A DNA stretch of 64,000 bases, from the NCBI RefSeq assembly GCF_000023445.1, contig NC_012881.1, forward strand, positions 1,245,501 through 1,309,500, read 5' to 3'. Shown in pieces: positions 43,382-51,719 of this stretch; position 1 is the stretch's first letter; every line of letters begins with the position of its first letter. Below the pieces are notes generated by a model. It made no database searches. It had not been told where the DNA came from and was given only the letters and a program-made list of their open reading frames with translations. The position numbers were made by a program, and so were the translations under genes. This stretch comes from Maridesulfovibrio salexigens DSM 2638 (GTDB taxonomy: Bacteria > Desulfobacterota > Desulfovibrionia > Desulfovibrionales > Desulfovibrionaceae).

Positions 43382-43936
43382 ATGAGTCATTTAGATTATG
43401 AAATTAACAAGGAACTCGGTGAGTGTTATCTGTTCATGGGCGAACTGGATAAGGCTGAAGATTACTACAAGAAGGCTGCCGGCTCCAACGGCGTGCATCC
43501 CGATCCTTATATCGGGCTTGCTACCATCGCGGTTCAACGCGGTGAATACGACGCCGCCATGTCCCTGTACGAAAAAGCACATCAGGTAGAAGCTACCGAT
43601 AAGAGCTTTGCAGGTATGGGCTTGATTCAGATGGAAACCTCCCGTCAGGACGAAGCTTTTGAGAATTTTTCTCAGGCTCTCGAAATCAACATCAGCAACA
43701 TGGTTGCTCTTTTCGGCATCATCAGGATCGGTCACGAGGCTGAAAGAATGGCTGAAGCTATTCCTTTCCTCGAGAGATTCCTCGAAGTTGATCCCGAGAA
43801 GCACGAAGTCCGCTACTCCCTCGCAGGTCTTTACATCTGCATGGAGCAGAAGGATAAGGCTGTCGAGCAGCTTGAAATGATCCTTGAAAAGGATCCCGCA
43901 AATGAAGCGGCTAAGGAACTGATGAGCCAGATTTAG
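43382..43936 (+). CDS. Tetratricopeptide-repeat protein, probably in the flagellar regulon
   Basis: 184 residues built almost wholly from about five TPR units (ELGECYLFMGELDKAEDYYKKAA; IGLATIAVQRGEYDAAMSLYEKA; MGLIQMETSRQDEAFENFSQAL; and so on). No signal peptide or catalytic domain. CGGAGGGG precedes the ATG. TPR proteins are scaffolds, so function is not defined by sequence. The divergent sigma-54-like promoter shared with the flgB intergenic region links it to motility. Its partner might be a flagellar export or assembly protein. Confidence 0.85.
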   Translation: MSHLDYEINKELGECYLFMGELDKAEDYYKKAAGSNGVHPDPYIGLATIAVQRGEYDAAMSLYEKAHQVEATDKSFAGMGLIQMETSRQDEAFENFSQALEINISNMVALFGIIRIGHEAERMAEAIPFLERFLEVDPEKHEVRYSLAGLYICMEQKDKAVEQLEMILEKDPANEAAKELMSQI

Positions 43937-43972
43937 CTCACACAGATCCTTTATATATAGCCGACTCCCCTC

Positions 43973-44025
43973 CCGGTTGGTCCCGTTCCTGTTCGTGTGG
44001 TTCGGGAGCGGGGACCAACTACCGG
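43973..44025 (+). other. Large structured leader hairpin upstream of the IMP cyclohydrolase gene
   Basis: CCGG-TTGGTCCC (43973-43984) pairs with GGGACCAA (44012-44019) and CCGG (44022-44025), with a second stem TTCC/GGGA inside and a loop rich in G and T. It ends 81 bases before the ATG. No T-run follows, so it is not a simple terminator of the TPR gene. It could be a regulatory leader for purine control. It lacks the conserved CCGCC(U)GGGC segment of the ZTP riboswitch. Confidence 0.6.
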
Positions 44026-44106
44026 CGAGAAAGGTGCGGTCCGGAACTTGCCTTTACTGCGTAAATCCGGCACAACTCCACAAAAACAATAATCTGGAGA
44101 TGTGTT

Positions 44107-44706
44107 ATGGATATGTTGCCTGTAAAGCGCGGAGTACTCAGTGTTACTGATAAATCCGGTCTTGCTGAATTTGCGGCTGAGTTGGCTGGCTTCGGTGTGG
44201 AACTCATCAGCACCGGCGGCACAAGAAAAATGCTTCTTGATGCCGGACTTGAGGTTAAGTCTGTAAGTGATGTGACCGGTTTTCCCGAAATCATGGGCGG
44301 TCGCGTAAAGACCCTGCACCCCAGCGTGCATGGTGGTATCCTTGCGGACAAGGATAATCCTGAACACCTGTCGACTCTTGATGAACATGGAATCGAGACT
44401 ATCGATATGGTTTGCGTTAACCTCTACAATTTTGCCAAGGCTGTTAGCGAAGGGCAGGATCTGAAGAACGCTGTCGAGCAGATCGACATCGGCGGTCCTA
44501 CTATGCTGCGTGCTTCAGCCAAGAATTTTCATTCTGTTCTGGTTGTCCCCAGTCCGGTACATTACCCCCGTATTCTTGAAGACATGAAAAAGAACGACGG
44601 CAAGGTTTCTCTCGCCCTGAGAAAAGACCTCGCTGCGGAAACTTTTGCGCTTGTATCTGAATACGATTCCATGATCGCCAAATATCTGGCAGATCACGAC
44701 GCTTAG
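44107..44706 (+). CDS. IMP cyclohydrolase, stand-alone (N-terminal domain of PurH)
   Basis: 199 residues, matching only the MGS-like cyclohydrolase half of bifunctional PurH (about 520 residues). Motifs are VKRGVLSVTDKSGLAEFA, ELISTGGTRKMLLDAG, FPEIMGGRVKTLHPSVHGGIL, NLYNFAKAV and DIGGPTMLRASAKNF. It closes the ring of FAICAR to make IMP, the last step of purine synthesis. The AICAR formyltransferase half is absent here and must be encoded elsewhere. The end is natural, with a stop and a terminator, so this is not a truncation. GGAG precedes the ATG. Confidence 0.92.
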   Translation: MDMLPVKRGVLSVTDKSGLAEFAAELAGFGVELISTGGTRKMLLDAGLEVKSVSDVTGFPEIMGGRVKTLHPSVHGGILADKDNPEHLSTLDEHGIETIDMVCVNLYNFAKAVSEGQDLKNAVEQIDIGGPTMLRASAKNFHSVLVVPSPVHYPRILEDMKKNDGKVSLALRKDLAAETFALVSEYDSMIAKYLADHDA

Positions 44707-44714
44707 TTTTCAAT

Positions 44715-44746
44715 AGCGGGATGTCATTTATATGGCATCCCGCTTT
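44715..44746 (+). terminator. Terminator after the IMP cyclohydrolase gene
   Basis: The stem AGCGGGATG pairs with CATCCCGCT, and is followed by TTTCTATT, an imperfect T-run. Confidence 0.8.
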
Positions 44747-44794
44747 CTATTATTATAAGATAAACCAATTCAGCCTCAAAAGTGGCGAAGCCTG

Positions 44795-44930
44795 TTAAAA
44801 GCTTTGGGATTCTTAAGCCCTGTTGAACAAATCCGCAGGAAAGCAGATTTGCCCGGTGCCAGAAAGCACCGCCCCGGAGGGGGAAGCCCCAGGACGGGAC
44901 GCAATAAAAGGGTTTAAGCCGCAAGAGGCA
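44795..44930. repeat. Palindromic intergenic repeat (REP-like), copy 2 with internal hairpins
   Basis: It starts with the GGGATTCTTAAGCCC motif (from about 44806) and ends with AAAAGGGTTTAAGCCG, so CTTAAGCCC and GGGTTTAAG can close a long outer stem. Inside are at least two smaller hairpins, AAATCCGC/GCAGATTT and GGTGC/GCACC, and a GC-rich block. It is the largest of three copies in the window and lies just upstream of hflX, after the purine gene terminator. Confidence 0.7.
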
Positions 44931-44949
44931 AAATACTTGGAGAACGACC

Positions 44950-46593
44950 ATAGCTCTTAAAGCCAAAGGTAATACTCAGGGCCTTAAGCCCAGCGAGTTG
45001 AAACGCATCAATCGTCTTGCGGACCGCCGTTACAATGATCCCAACGGGTTCACCAACGAGCAGGCCCGTGAGCTCTCTTTTCTCAGTCATGAAATCGGAC
45101 GCCAGATAGGTCTGCTTGTTAACAGGCAGGGCAAACCGGAAATGATTCTGGTCGGTGATCCGGGCTCAATCTATATCCCCGAATTGCCCAGAGCACGTCA
45201 GGCCGAAGGGCGTTTGCGCGGTTTGAGGCTCCTGCACACCCACATTTCCGGAGAAAACCTGTCCGAGGAAGACCTCATGGATATGGTTTTCCTGCGTCTG
45301 GACAGCGTCAGCGTTATTGCTTCCGATCCTCATGGTGAGCCTGATTTCGTTCAGTATGCATATCTGCTTCCTCCCGGCGCTGGTTCTAAGCCTTATGAAC
45401 AGTTGGCACCAGTTCGTTGGGACCGTGCAGATATGGACCTGCCGGCCCAGATTAAAGCGCTTGAAGATGAATTTCGCCGTGCGGACCGTACCCGCGATAC
45501 AACAGATAAACGTGAACGGGCCATTGTGGTCAGTGTTTCACAGGACCCCAAGTCCGTGCAGGAACGCTCCCTTGATGAACTGGAAGATCTTGCCGATACC
45601 GCGGGACTGAAGGTTGAAGGGCGGCTGGTTCAGCGTATCCGTAAGCTCAATCCTAAATTTATCATGGGTAAAGGTAAGCTGGCTGAACTTGAAGTTATTG
45701 CTTTGCAGGCTGACGCGGAAGTGATCCTTTTTGACCAGGAACTTTCTGCCGCCCAGATGCGTAACCTCGCCAAGCTGACCGAGCGGAAGATTCTTGACCG
45801 TACTCAGTTGATTCTTGATATTTTTGCTCAGCACGCCACTACCCGCGCCGGTAAATTGCAAGTGGAAATGGCGCAGCTGAAATATACCATGCCGCGTCTT
45901 GTTGGTAAGAACCGGGCTATGTCCAGACTCATGGGTGGTATCGGTGGTCGTGGCCCCGGTGAAACAAAACTGGAAATCGACCGTCGCCGGATCAAAGACA
46001 AGCTGACCAAGTTAGGTAATGAACTCAAAAAAGTCAGCCGCCAGCGTGGGTTCACCCGTGAACGCCGTGCCCGTGCCGGGGTTCCGGTTGTATCGCTTGT
46101 CGGGTACACCAACGCCGGAAAATCTACCTTGCTCAACACTCTGACCAACAGCGGAGTGCTGGCTGAAGACAAGCTCTTCGCTACCCTTGATCCTACCAGC
46201 AGACGTATTCGTTTCCCGCGTGAGCAGGAACTTATCCTTACTGATACGGTTGGATTTATCCGTCAATTGCCGAAGGAATTGAAGGAAGCTTTCCGAGCGA
46301 CTCTCGAAGAATTGGAGGCTGCGGATGTATTGCTTCACGTTTGTGATTCATCACACCCTGAAGTGGATGAGCAGATAGCGGCGGTGAATAATATTGTTGC
46401 CGATATGAAACTTGGTGATGTGGCGACCATCCTCGTGCTCAATAAATGGGATAAGCTGGATGATGAACAGCGAGAACTGATGCGAAACACATATCCGCAG
46501 GGTATTCCGTCCAGTGCAGTGGACCGCCGTTCACTGAATCTTTTGGTGGAAGAAATTCTCAACGCCATCGATAGGCTCGGGCATAAATTGTAA
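44950..46593 (+). CDS. hflX: GTPase HflX, probable ATA start
   Basis: 547 residues if begun at 44950. The first normal start in frame (TTG 44998) would cut off KGNTQGLKPSELKRINRL, a segment that HflX proteins conserve. The frame is closed by TAA at 44905, and between them no ATG, GTG or TTG exists. GGAGA (44939-44943) lies six bases before ATA 44950. The rest is classical: an N-terminal domain with MGKGKLAELE and ILFDQELSAAQMRNL, a coiled linker (GGRGPGETKLEIDRRRI), and a G domain with GYTNAGKSTLL, DTVGFIRQLP and NKWD. HflX splits stalled or heat-stressed ribosomes. Confidence 0.93.
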   Translation: MALKAKGNTQGLKPSELKRINRLADRRYNDPNGFTNEQARELSFLSHEIGRQIGLLVNRQGKPEMILVGDPGSIYIPELPRARQAEGRLRGLRLLHTHISGENLSEEDLMDMVFLRLDSVSVIASDPHGEPDFVQYAYLLPPGAGSKPYEQLAPVRWDRADMDLPAQIKALEDEFRRADRTRDTTDKRERAIVVSVSQDPKSVQERSLDELEDLADTAGLKVEGRLVQRIRKLNPKFIMGKGKLAELEVIALQADAEVILFDQELSAAQMRNLAKLTERKILDRTQLILDIFAQHATTRAGKLQVEMAQLKYTMPRLVGKNRAMSRLMGGIGGRGPGETKLEIDRRRIKDKLTKLGNELKKVSRQRGFTRERRARAGVPVVSLVGYTNAGKSTLLNTLTNSGVLAEDKLFATLDPTSRRIRFPREQELILTDTVGFIRQLPKELKEAFRATLEELEAADVLLHVCDSSHPEVDEQIAAVNNIVADMKLGDVATILVLNKWDKLDDEQRELMRNTYPQGIPSSAVDRRSLNLLVEEILNAIDRLGHKL

Positions 46594-46710
46594 GATCGAC
46601 CCTGTTCGTTAAGCTCTTTCCTTATTGCATTAATACCTGTAAATTAGTAAAAATGTTTGAACAACAGCAGTACTAATTTTTTTCAGCAGCAGTTGTTGGC
46701 GGAGGTAGCC

Positions 46711-46929
46711 ATGGCTAAAGAAGAAGGTATTGAAGTAGAGGGTATAGTTCAGGAAGCATTGCCTAATGCTATGTTCAAGGTTGAGCTTGAAAACGGGCAT
46801 GTCATTCTGGGGCATATTTCCGGTAAAATGCGCAAGCATTACATACGCATTCTGCCGGGTGACAGAGTTAAGGTCGAGCTTTCGCCATATGACCTGACTC
46901 GAGGGCGGATTACCTTCCGCATGAAATAA
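46711..46929 (+). CDS. infA: Translation initiation factor IF-1
   Basis: 72 residues from ATG 46711, which follows GGAGG; an earlier in-frame ATG (46657) has no ribosome site. The single S1/OB fold is typical: [70 protein letters not shown]. It binds the 30S A site during initiation. Many relatives carry a second infA copy, so which role this one has is uncertain. Confidence 0.95.
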   Translation: MAKEEGIEVEGIVQEALPNAMFKVELENGHVILGHISGKMRKHYIRILPGDRVKVELSPYDLTRGRITFRMK

Positions 46930-46973
46930 TTTATGTAGCAGATTCCAGTCATGATCCGACTGATGAGGGTTTT

Positions 46974-47183
46974 ATGAGTTTAAAAGGGGTAGTCAGCTGG
47001 TTCAACGATATCAAGGGATTCGGCTTTATTGTGGATGAAGCCGGAAGGGATATCTATGTCCATTATTCTGAAGTGCTTCGCGATGGATTCAAGACCTTGA
47101 ATGTTGGTGAGAAAGTTGTCTTCGAAGTAATAGATGAAGACACGGCTCCCAAAGCTACTGCTGTTCGAATCATTAATTATTAG
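46974..47183 (+). CDS. Cold-shock-domain protein (CspA family)
   Basis: 69 residues. The RNP1-like motif is KGFGFIVDEAGRDIYVHYSEV and the start LKGVVSWFNDIKGFG is classical, with Trp, Phe and His in the RNA-binding positions. It is a small RNA chaperone. It lies 44 bases after infA and ends in a strong terminator, so the two may be cotranscribed. Confidence 0.94.
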   Translation: MSLKGVVSWFNDIKGFGFIVDEAGRDIYVHYSEVLRDGFKTLNVGEKVVFEVIDEDTAPKATAVRIINY

Positions 47184-47206
47184 TTTTTTTGATTAAGCAA
47201 AATTTT

Positions 47207-47239
47207 AAGCCCGTCTGTTGATCAACAGACGGGCTTTTT
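47207..47239 (+). terminator. Intrinsic terminator after the cold-shock gene
   Basis: AAGCCCGTCTGTTG pairs with CAACAGACGGGCTT around the short AT loop, with five T residues after it. Confidence 0.94.
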
Positions 47240-47279
47240 ATTGGAATATTTTTAAAACTAAGTGGTAATGCCGTATTGA

Positions 47280-47300
47280 ATAAGTTTGGGATTCTTAAAC
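47280..47300. repeat. Palindromic intergenic repeat, partial copy 3
   Basis: AGTTTGGGATTCTTAAACTC repeats the opening motif of the copies at 5649 and 44795, but the downstream arm is missing. It overlaps the end of the following minus-strand gene region (ends 47311), as though only half of the element remains. Confidence 0.6.
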
Positions 47301-47310
47301 TCTTTCTATC

Positions 47311-47637
47311 TTATCTCTGACCTGCTTCGTTCTTAGTCGGTTCGAGAACTGCGTCTACATTGACGACACGTGAGGTCATCTTGTTGTTCTCGATTTCGTA
47401 ACGGGTCAGCTGCCAGTCTATGTGGTCGATGAAATCTACTTTTGCCCATCCTTCGGGGGGCAGGCGTTTTACCATTTCGTCGAGAAAGTCATCGATATCG
47501 ATGTAATGTCCTTCGTAATCGACGTTCAGGACTTTGTCCTTGTATACAATTTTTTCAAACGGAAGTTCCATTTTAATATCCTCGAAGTCTTCTTCGGATA
47601 AGCCATGGACATCTCCGTAAACTCTTACGTCTTCCAT
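47311..47637 (-). CDS. Small acidic protein of unknown function
   Basis: 108 residues, acidic and without signal peptide or cysteine. The N-terminal part is helical (GLSEEDFEDIKMELPFEKI), the middle has alternating strand-like stretches (KVLNVDYEGHYIDIDDFLDEMVKRL), and the end is charged. GGAGA precedes the ATG. It is read alone. I do not recognise the family. Its regular codon use and ribosome site make a real gene likely. Confidence 0.75.
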   Translation of the reverse strand: MEDVRVYGDVHGLSEEDFEDIKMELPFEKIVYKDKVLNVDYEGHYIDIDDFLDEMVKRLPPEGWAKVDFIDHIDWQLTRYEIENNKMTSRVVNVDAVLEPTKNEAGQR

Positions 47638-47782
47638 ATAAATCTCCTCTGTGAAGGGGATAATTTTTTAGTTGAATACCATTCCGAAATAGGAAGATAT
47701 TGCCTCATTTGGATTCATGCAACAAAAAACGGTCCACATAGCTGCGAACCGTTCATGTTTGTGTTTTAAAAAGGGCAGCCAG

Positions 47783-48733
47783 CTAATGAGGCTTACGGCT
47801 CTCAATCAGCTTGATTGCTTTTTCCGGCAGTAAGTGCAAATCCGGTTTCGAAATTTGTTCATCTGCTCCGACAGAATCACCTTTGTGGCGCAGTTCTTTA
47901 GTGATAATAGAAGAGTACAAAATGATAGGCAGGTCTTTAAGGTCCTGATCATCCCTGATCCATTTGGTAAGACTGAATCCATCCATGAGCGGCATTTCAA
48001 TGTCTGAAACCACTATTTCAACGTAATCTTTTATCGGGCGGTTTTCCTGTTTGGCTACCTCTTTGATGTTTAGCAGGGTGTTTCTGGCTTCTTCTCCATT
48101 ATGGACAATAGTGTGCCTGAAGTTTGCTTTTTCAAGGCTTTTTTCAAGCATGGCCCGGATAGTGGGGGAGTCATCGCAGACCAAGGCATTGTATGCTTCG
48201 GTTGCAACTGCTGAAGGAGCATCGAAATCTCCACCAAGAGTAGGGTCAAGATCCGCAAGTATGGATTCAAGGTCCAGCAATTGGATAAAGCGATCTTCGC
48301 GTTCAACTATTCCTACAATGCAGCTTTCATCGAAACTGCTCATGAATTTGTCAGGCGAAAGGACCTGTTGCCATCCGACACGATGGATTTCTGTTACCCC
48401 GCTGACTTGAAAACCCGATACGGTCTGACTGAATTCAGTCACAATAACAATGTCGTATTTTTGTTTCTTGCGTTCCATTCCCAGCCACACAGCAAGGTCC
48501 AGAACGGGCAGAATGTGATTGCGGAGGGGAATTGTTCCCATAAAGCAGGGATGCTCTGCCGACTCGGGATGTTCGAGGTCGGGGCTTTCAATTACCTGCA
48601 TTACTTTGGCAACGTTTACACCGAAATGGCATCTTTCTTCCGGCCCATCATCGGATGCGGGTAGGTCGATATAAAATTCAAGAATTTCAAGCTCATTGGT
48701 GCCGGTTTCAAGCAGGATTTCTGTCTTTGCCAT
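47783..48733 (-). CDS. cheV: Chemotaxis coupling protein CheV (CheW-receiver), first copy
   Basis: 316 residues. The N-terminal CheW domain (about 10-165) includes FGVNVAKVMQVIESP, MGTIPLRNHILPVLDLAVWLGM and VSGVTEIHRVGWQQV. The C-terminal receiver (about 190-316) has LVCDDSPTIRAMLEK, phospho-acceptor Asp in VVSDIEMPLMDGFSL, and a Lys in QISKPDL. CheV couples chemoreceptors to CheA and is thought to adapt them through phosphorylation. The sister copy at 54757 shares its whole layout. No che gene cluster surrounds it. Confidence 0.95.
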   Translation of the reverse strand: MAKTEILLETGTNELEILEFYIDLPASDDGPEERCHFGVNVAKVMQVIESPDLEHPESAEHPCFMGTIPLRNHILPVLDLAVWLGMERKKQKYDIVIVTEFSQTVSGFQVSGVTEIHRVGWQQVLSPDKFMSSFDESCIVGIVEREDRFIQLLDLESILADLDPTLGGDFDAPSAVATEAYNALVCDDSPTIRAMLEKSLEKANFRHTIVHNGEEARNTLLNIKEVAKQENRPIKDYVEIVVSDIEMPLMDGFSLTKWIRDDQDLKDLPIILYSSIITKELRHKGDSVGADEQISKPDLHLLPEKAIKLIESRKPH

Positions 48734-48922
48734 GATAGTGGCTCCTGAAAAAATTATATTAAAGATGTTTAAGTTCTTATTCTAGTAAGTTACAATATTA
48801 GAAAGTTCAGGTCCATAAATTTTGAATGGAATGTATTTCTTTTTATAATGGATAGTTCTTTACAAAAACAGCTTATTTAGCTTAGTTAGTTGAGAATAGG
48901 TAAATCAAATGAAGAGGGATTC

Positions 48923-49288
48923 ATGTATAAAATATTGATTGCTGAAGACGACAAGATCTCTCAAAAGCTTGCAGCCAGGTTTGTTGCGGATCTGGGACAC
49001 GTTGCTTTTGTCAGCCCTCACGGTAAGCACGCTTATGAAGCATTGAAAGCTGAGAATCATTTTGATGTGCTGGTTACAGATATAATGATGCCGGAAATGG
49101 ATGGGCGTCAGCTGGTGCAGACCTTGAGAGGAGATTCTCAATTTATGGACCTGCCTATTGTGATCATGTCCGCAGTGGTAGGGGTCTCGGATATTTCTAA
49201 TTTATTGGCTCTTGGGGCGACATATTTCCTGCCCAAACCTATTGATAAAGAGGAATTTAACGAGGTTATCAACCGCTGTTTGAAATAA
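48923..49288 (+). CDS. Single-domain response regulator (CheY-like)
   Basis: 121 residues from ATG 48923, which has AGAGGGA six bases upstream. Only a receiver domain is present: ILIAEDDKISQKLAARFV, phospho-acceptor Asp in VLVTDIMMPEMDGRQLV, IVIMSAVVG, and Lys in LPKPID. It is divergent from cheV at 47783 and might share its stimulus. The output must be by protein contact. The receiver face differs from the SulP-island receivers (no AERLxLRG helix). Confidence 0.92.
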   Translation: MYKILIAEDDKISQKLAARFVADLGHVAFVSPHGKHAYEALKAENHFDVLVTDIMMPEMDGRQLVQTLRGDSQFMDLPIVIMSAVVGVSDISNLLALGATYFLPKPIDKEEFNEVINRCLK

Positions 49289-49318
49289 TATTCAGCTTTT
49301 ATATGTAAATTTTATTAA

Positions 49319-49347
49319 GGCTCCGTCATTTTGGCGGGGCCTTTTTT
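49319..49347 (+). terminator. Intrinsic terminator after the single-domain regulator
   Basis: The stem GGCTCCG pairs with CGGGGCC (one G-U pair) around TCATTTTGG, followed by six T residues. Confidence 0.88.
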
Positions 49348-49491
49348 AGTAGCTCGAAATATCCGACCTAACGGGCTTGTTAGTAAACGTGATTGGGTAT
49401 AATGAGAACAAAAGCTTTATGAATAACAAGGTTATATCTGTGTGTGAAAAGTATAATCTGTTTATGGAAATGTTAACTTTGGGGGTGCTCC

Positions 49492-50586
49492 TTGTCGCTT
49501 GAGATTTTGGATAAATTTAACGACCCTGGACTGTGCAAGGAACTTCTGGCTTGTTTGCGGGACGAGCTGGATGAGGAAATACGGTTCATGGAGGTCTGCG
49601 GAACACATACTGTTTCCATTTTTCGCAGCGGGCTGCATTCGGTTCTGCCGAAAGAGGTTGTTCACCTCAGTGGGCCCGGCTGTCCTGTATGTGTGACTCA
49701 TGAGTCCGAGGTAAATGCTTTTCTGGATCTCGCAGGTAAGGACGGGGTCATCGTTGCTACCTTTGGCGATCTGATCAAGGTTCCCGGCGACAAAGGACAC
49801 TGTTTGAAAAATGCTCAGGCAGACGGGGCACGGGTGGAGATTATTTATTCCCCTTTCGATGCATTGGAGCTTGCGCGGAACAATCCTGACAGTACGGTTG
49901 TCTTTTTAGGGGTGGGCTTTGAAACAACTGCTCCGACCATTGCCGCCACAGTGCTCATGGCGCAGCAGCAGGGACTCGAAAATTTTAAAGTGCTTTCATT
50001 TCATAAGTTGGTTCCTCCGGCGTTGGATGTTCTGATTTCCGATCCGGAAACACGTATTGATGGATTTATCCTTCCCGGTCACGTTTCTACCGTTATCGGA
50101 ATTCATCCCTATGATTTTATCGGAGAAAAATACGGTAAGCCTTCTGTTGTTACTGGGTTTGATCCTGTTGATATCCTGCAGGCATTGCTGATGATGGTCC
50201 GGGCATCCGGGCAAGAACATCCAGCCATTCAGAATCAGTACGTTCGTGGTGTTTCCGAGAATGGCAACCCTAAAGCAGTCGAAGTTATGTATCAGGTTTT
50301 TGAGGAATCAGATGCTCTTTGGCGCGGTATTGGAATGATTCCCGGTAGCGGTCTCGAATTTAGGGCAGAATTTGAAAAATACGATGCCAAGAAAGTTTTT
50401 GACCTGAATATTGGTGAATGTCCGCCGCTTAAGGGCTGTAAATGCGGGGAGGTTTTGAAGGGTAAGATGACTCCTGAAAAATGTCCTCTTTTCGGAAAGG
50501 CTTGTACTCCGGCCAAACCGGTAGGTCCTTGTATGGTTTCAACTGAAGGCAGCTGTGCCGCTTATTTCAAATACAAAGTAGATTAA
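49492..50586 (+). CDS. hypD: [NiFe]-hydrogenase maturation protein HypD
   Basis: 364 residues. The start is TTG 49492; TAA closes the frame at 49474, and no ATG or GTG starts earlier. GGGGGTG lies four bases upstream. Motifs are FMEVCGTHTVSIFRSGL, SGPGCPVCVTH, GFETTAPTIAATV and the C-terminal Cys-rich GKCKCGEVLKG...CPLFGKAC that holds a 4Fe-4S cluster. HypD is the scaffold on which the Fe(CN)2CO group is built with HypC. It lies one base before hypE, and hypF is elsewhere (23973-26315). No hypA, hypB or hypC is in the window. Confidence 0.95.
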   Translation: MSLEILDKFNDPGLCKELLACLRDELDEEIRFMEVCGTHTVSIFRSGLHSVLPKEVVHLSGPGCPVCVTHESEVNAFLDLAGKDGVIVATFGDLIKVPGDKGHCLKNAQADGARVEIIYSPFDALELARNNPDSTVVFLGVGFETTAPTIAATVLMAQQQGLENFKVLSFHKLVPPALDVLISDPETRIDGFILPGHVSTVIGIHPYDFIGEKYGKPSVVTGFDPVDILQALLMMVRASGQEHPAIQNQYVRGVSENGNPKAVEVMYQVFEESDALWRGIGMIPGSGLEFRAEFEKYDAKKVFDLNIGECPPLKGCKCGEVLKGKMTPEKCPLFGKACTPAKPVGPCMVSTEGSCAAYFKYKVD

Positions 50587-50587
50587 T

Positions 50588-51595
50588 ATGTCCTCAGATA
50601 AAGTTTTACTCGATTACGGTTCCGGCGGAAGGGCTTCCCAAAGACTTATTTCCGAACTTTTTCTTAAGCATTTTGCCAATGATGAGCTGGACAGACTCAA
50701 TGATGCTGCCACTTTGAATTTGAAAGGGCAGATTTCAATGAGTACCGACAGTTTCACTGTTGATCCGATCTTTTTTCCCGGTGGGGATATCGGTTCTCTG
50801 GCTGTTCACGGGACAGTGAACGATGTGGCTATGCTCGGCGCAATTCCCCGCTATATGACCTGCGCTTATATTATTGAAGAAGGTCTGCCTATGGATGATC
50901 TGGAAAAGATTGTAAAATCCATGGGGGAAGCATGCCGGCATGCCGGGGTTAATATTGTTACCGGTGATACCAAGGTTGTCCCTAAAGGTATGGTTGATAA
51001 GATTTTTATCAATACTACCGGAGTCGGCGAAATTATCGCTGATCCTGCTCCCAGCGGTGATCGTGCTGCTGTTGGGGATGCTGTTCTTGTCAGCGGAACC
51101 ATGGGCGATCACGGATTAACCATTCTTGGTACCCGTGAAGGTCTTTCCCTTGAGTCCAATGTAAAGAGTGATAGTGCTGCCTTGAACCATCTTTTAGTCA
51201 AACTGGTGCAGGAAATTCCGGATATTCATGTTTTGCGGGATCCGACTCGTGGCGGATTGGCAACCACATTGAATGAAATAACTGTTTCCTCCAATGTTTG
51301 TTGTGAACTGGAGGAATCCACCATTCCGGTCCTGCCTGAAGTGGCTGGAGGTTGTTCCTTTCTTGGCCTTGATCCTCTGTATCTTGCTAATGAGGGTAAA
51401 TTCTTGTGTATTTTACCGCAAAAATATGCAGAGCAGGCCCTTGAAATTATGCGTGCTGATGATTTGGGTAAGGATGCCTGTCAGGTCGGTACCATCACAG
51501 ATACTAATCCGGGCAAAGTTATTCTGGTTACTCCGCTTGGCGGCAGAAGACTGCTCAATATGCTGGAAGGTGAGCAGTTGCCCCGCATTTGTTAA
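50588..51595 (+). CDS. hypE: [NiFe]-hydrogenase maturation protein HypE
   Basis: 335 residues of the PurM-like fold: DYGSGGRASQRLISELFLKHF at the start, STDSFTVDPIFFPGGDIGSLAVHGTVNDVAMLGA, and the obligatory C-terminal PRIC, whose cysteine carries the thiocarbamate/thiocyanate that becomes CN. It follows hypD by one base. A strong terminator ends the pair. Confidence 0.97.
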   Translation: MSSDKVLLDYGSGGRASQRLISELFLKHFANDELDRLNDAATLNLKGQISMSTDSFTVDPIFFPGGDIGSLAVHGTVNDVAMLGAIPRYMTCAYIIEEGLPMDDLEKIVKSMGEACRHAGVNIVTGDTKVVPKGMVDKIFINTTGVGEIIADPAPSGDRAAVGDAVLVSGTMGDHGLTILGTREGLSLESNVKSDSAALNHLLVKLVQEIPDIHVLRDPTRGGLATTLNEITVSSNVCCELEESTIPVLPEVAGGCSFLGLDPLYLANEGKFLCILPQKYAEQALEIMRADDLGKDACQVGTITDTNPGKVILVTPLGGRRLLNMLEGEQLPRIC

Positions 51596-51618
51596 GGGAA
51601 ATAATTAATTGGTATTTT

Positions 51619-51650
51619 AAAGGCTTCTCCGATGGGGAAGCCTTTTTTTT
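51619..51650 (+). terminator. Intrinsic terminator after hypDE
   Basis: GGCTTCTCC pairs with GGGGAAGCC around a GAT loop, followed by eight T residues. Confidence 0.93.
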
Positions 51651-51719
51651 ATCTAAAAATATGGTGTTATATGTCATCAATATCGTGCTATACTCAGATC
51701 AAAATTATAGGAGTATAGC

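Noticed and set aside
43973-44106. ZTP (pfl) riboswitch upstream of the IMP cyclohydrolase gene
   Set aside because: The gene context fits, but the conserved 3' CCGCCUGGGC segment is absent and the stem arrangement differs, so I report only a structured leader.
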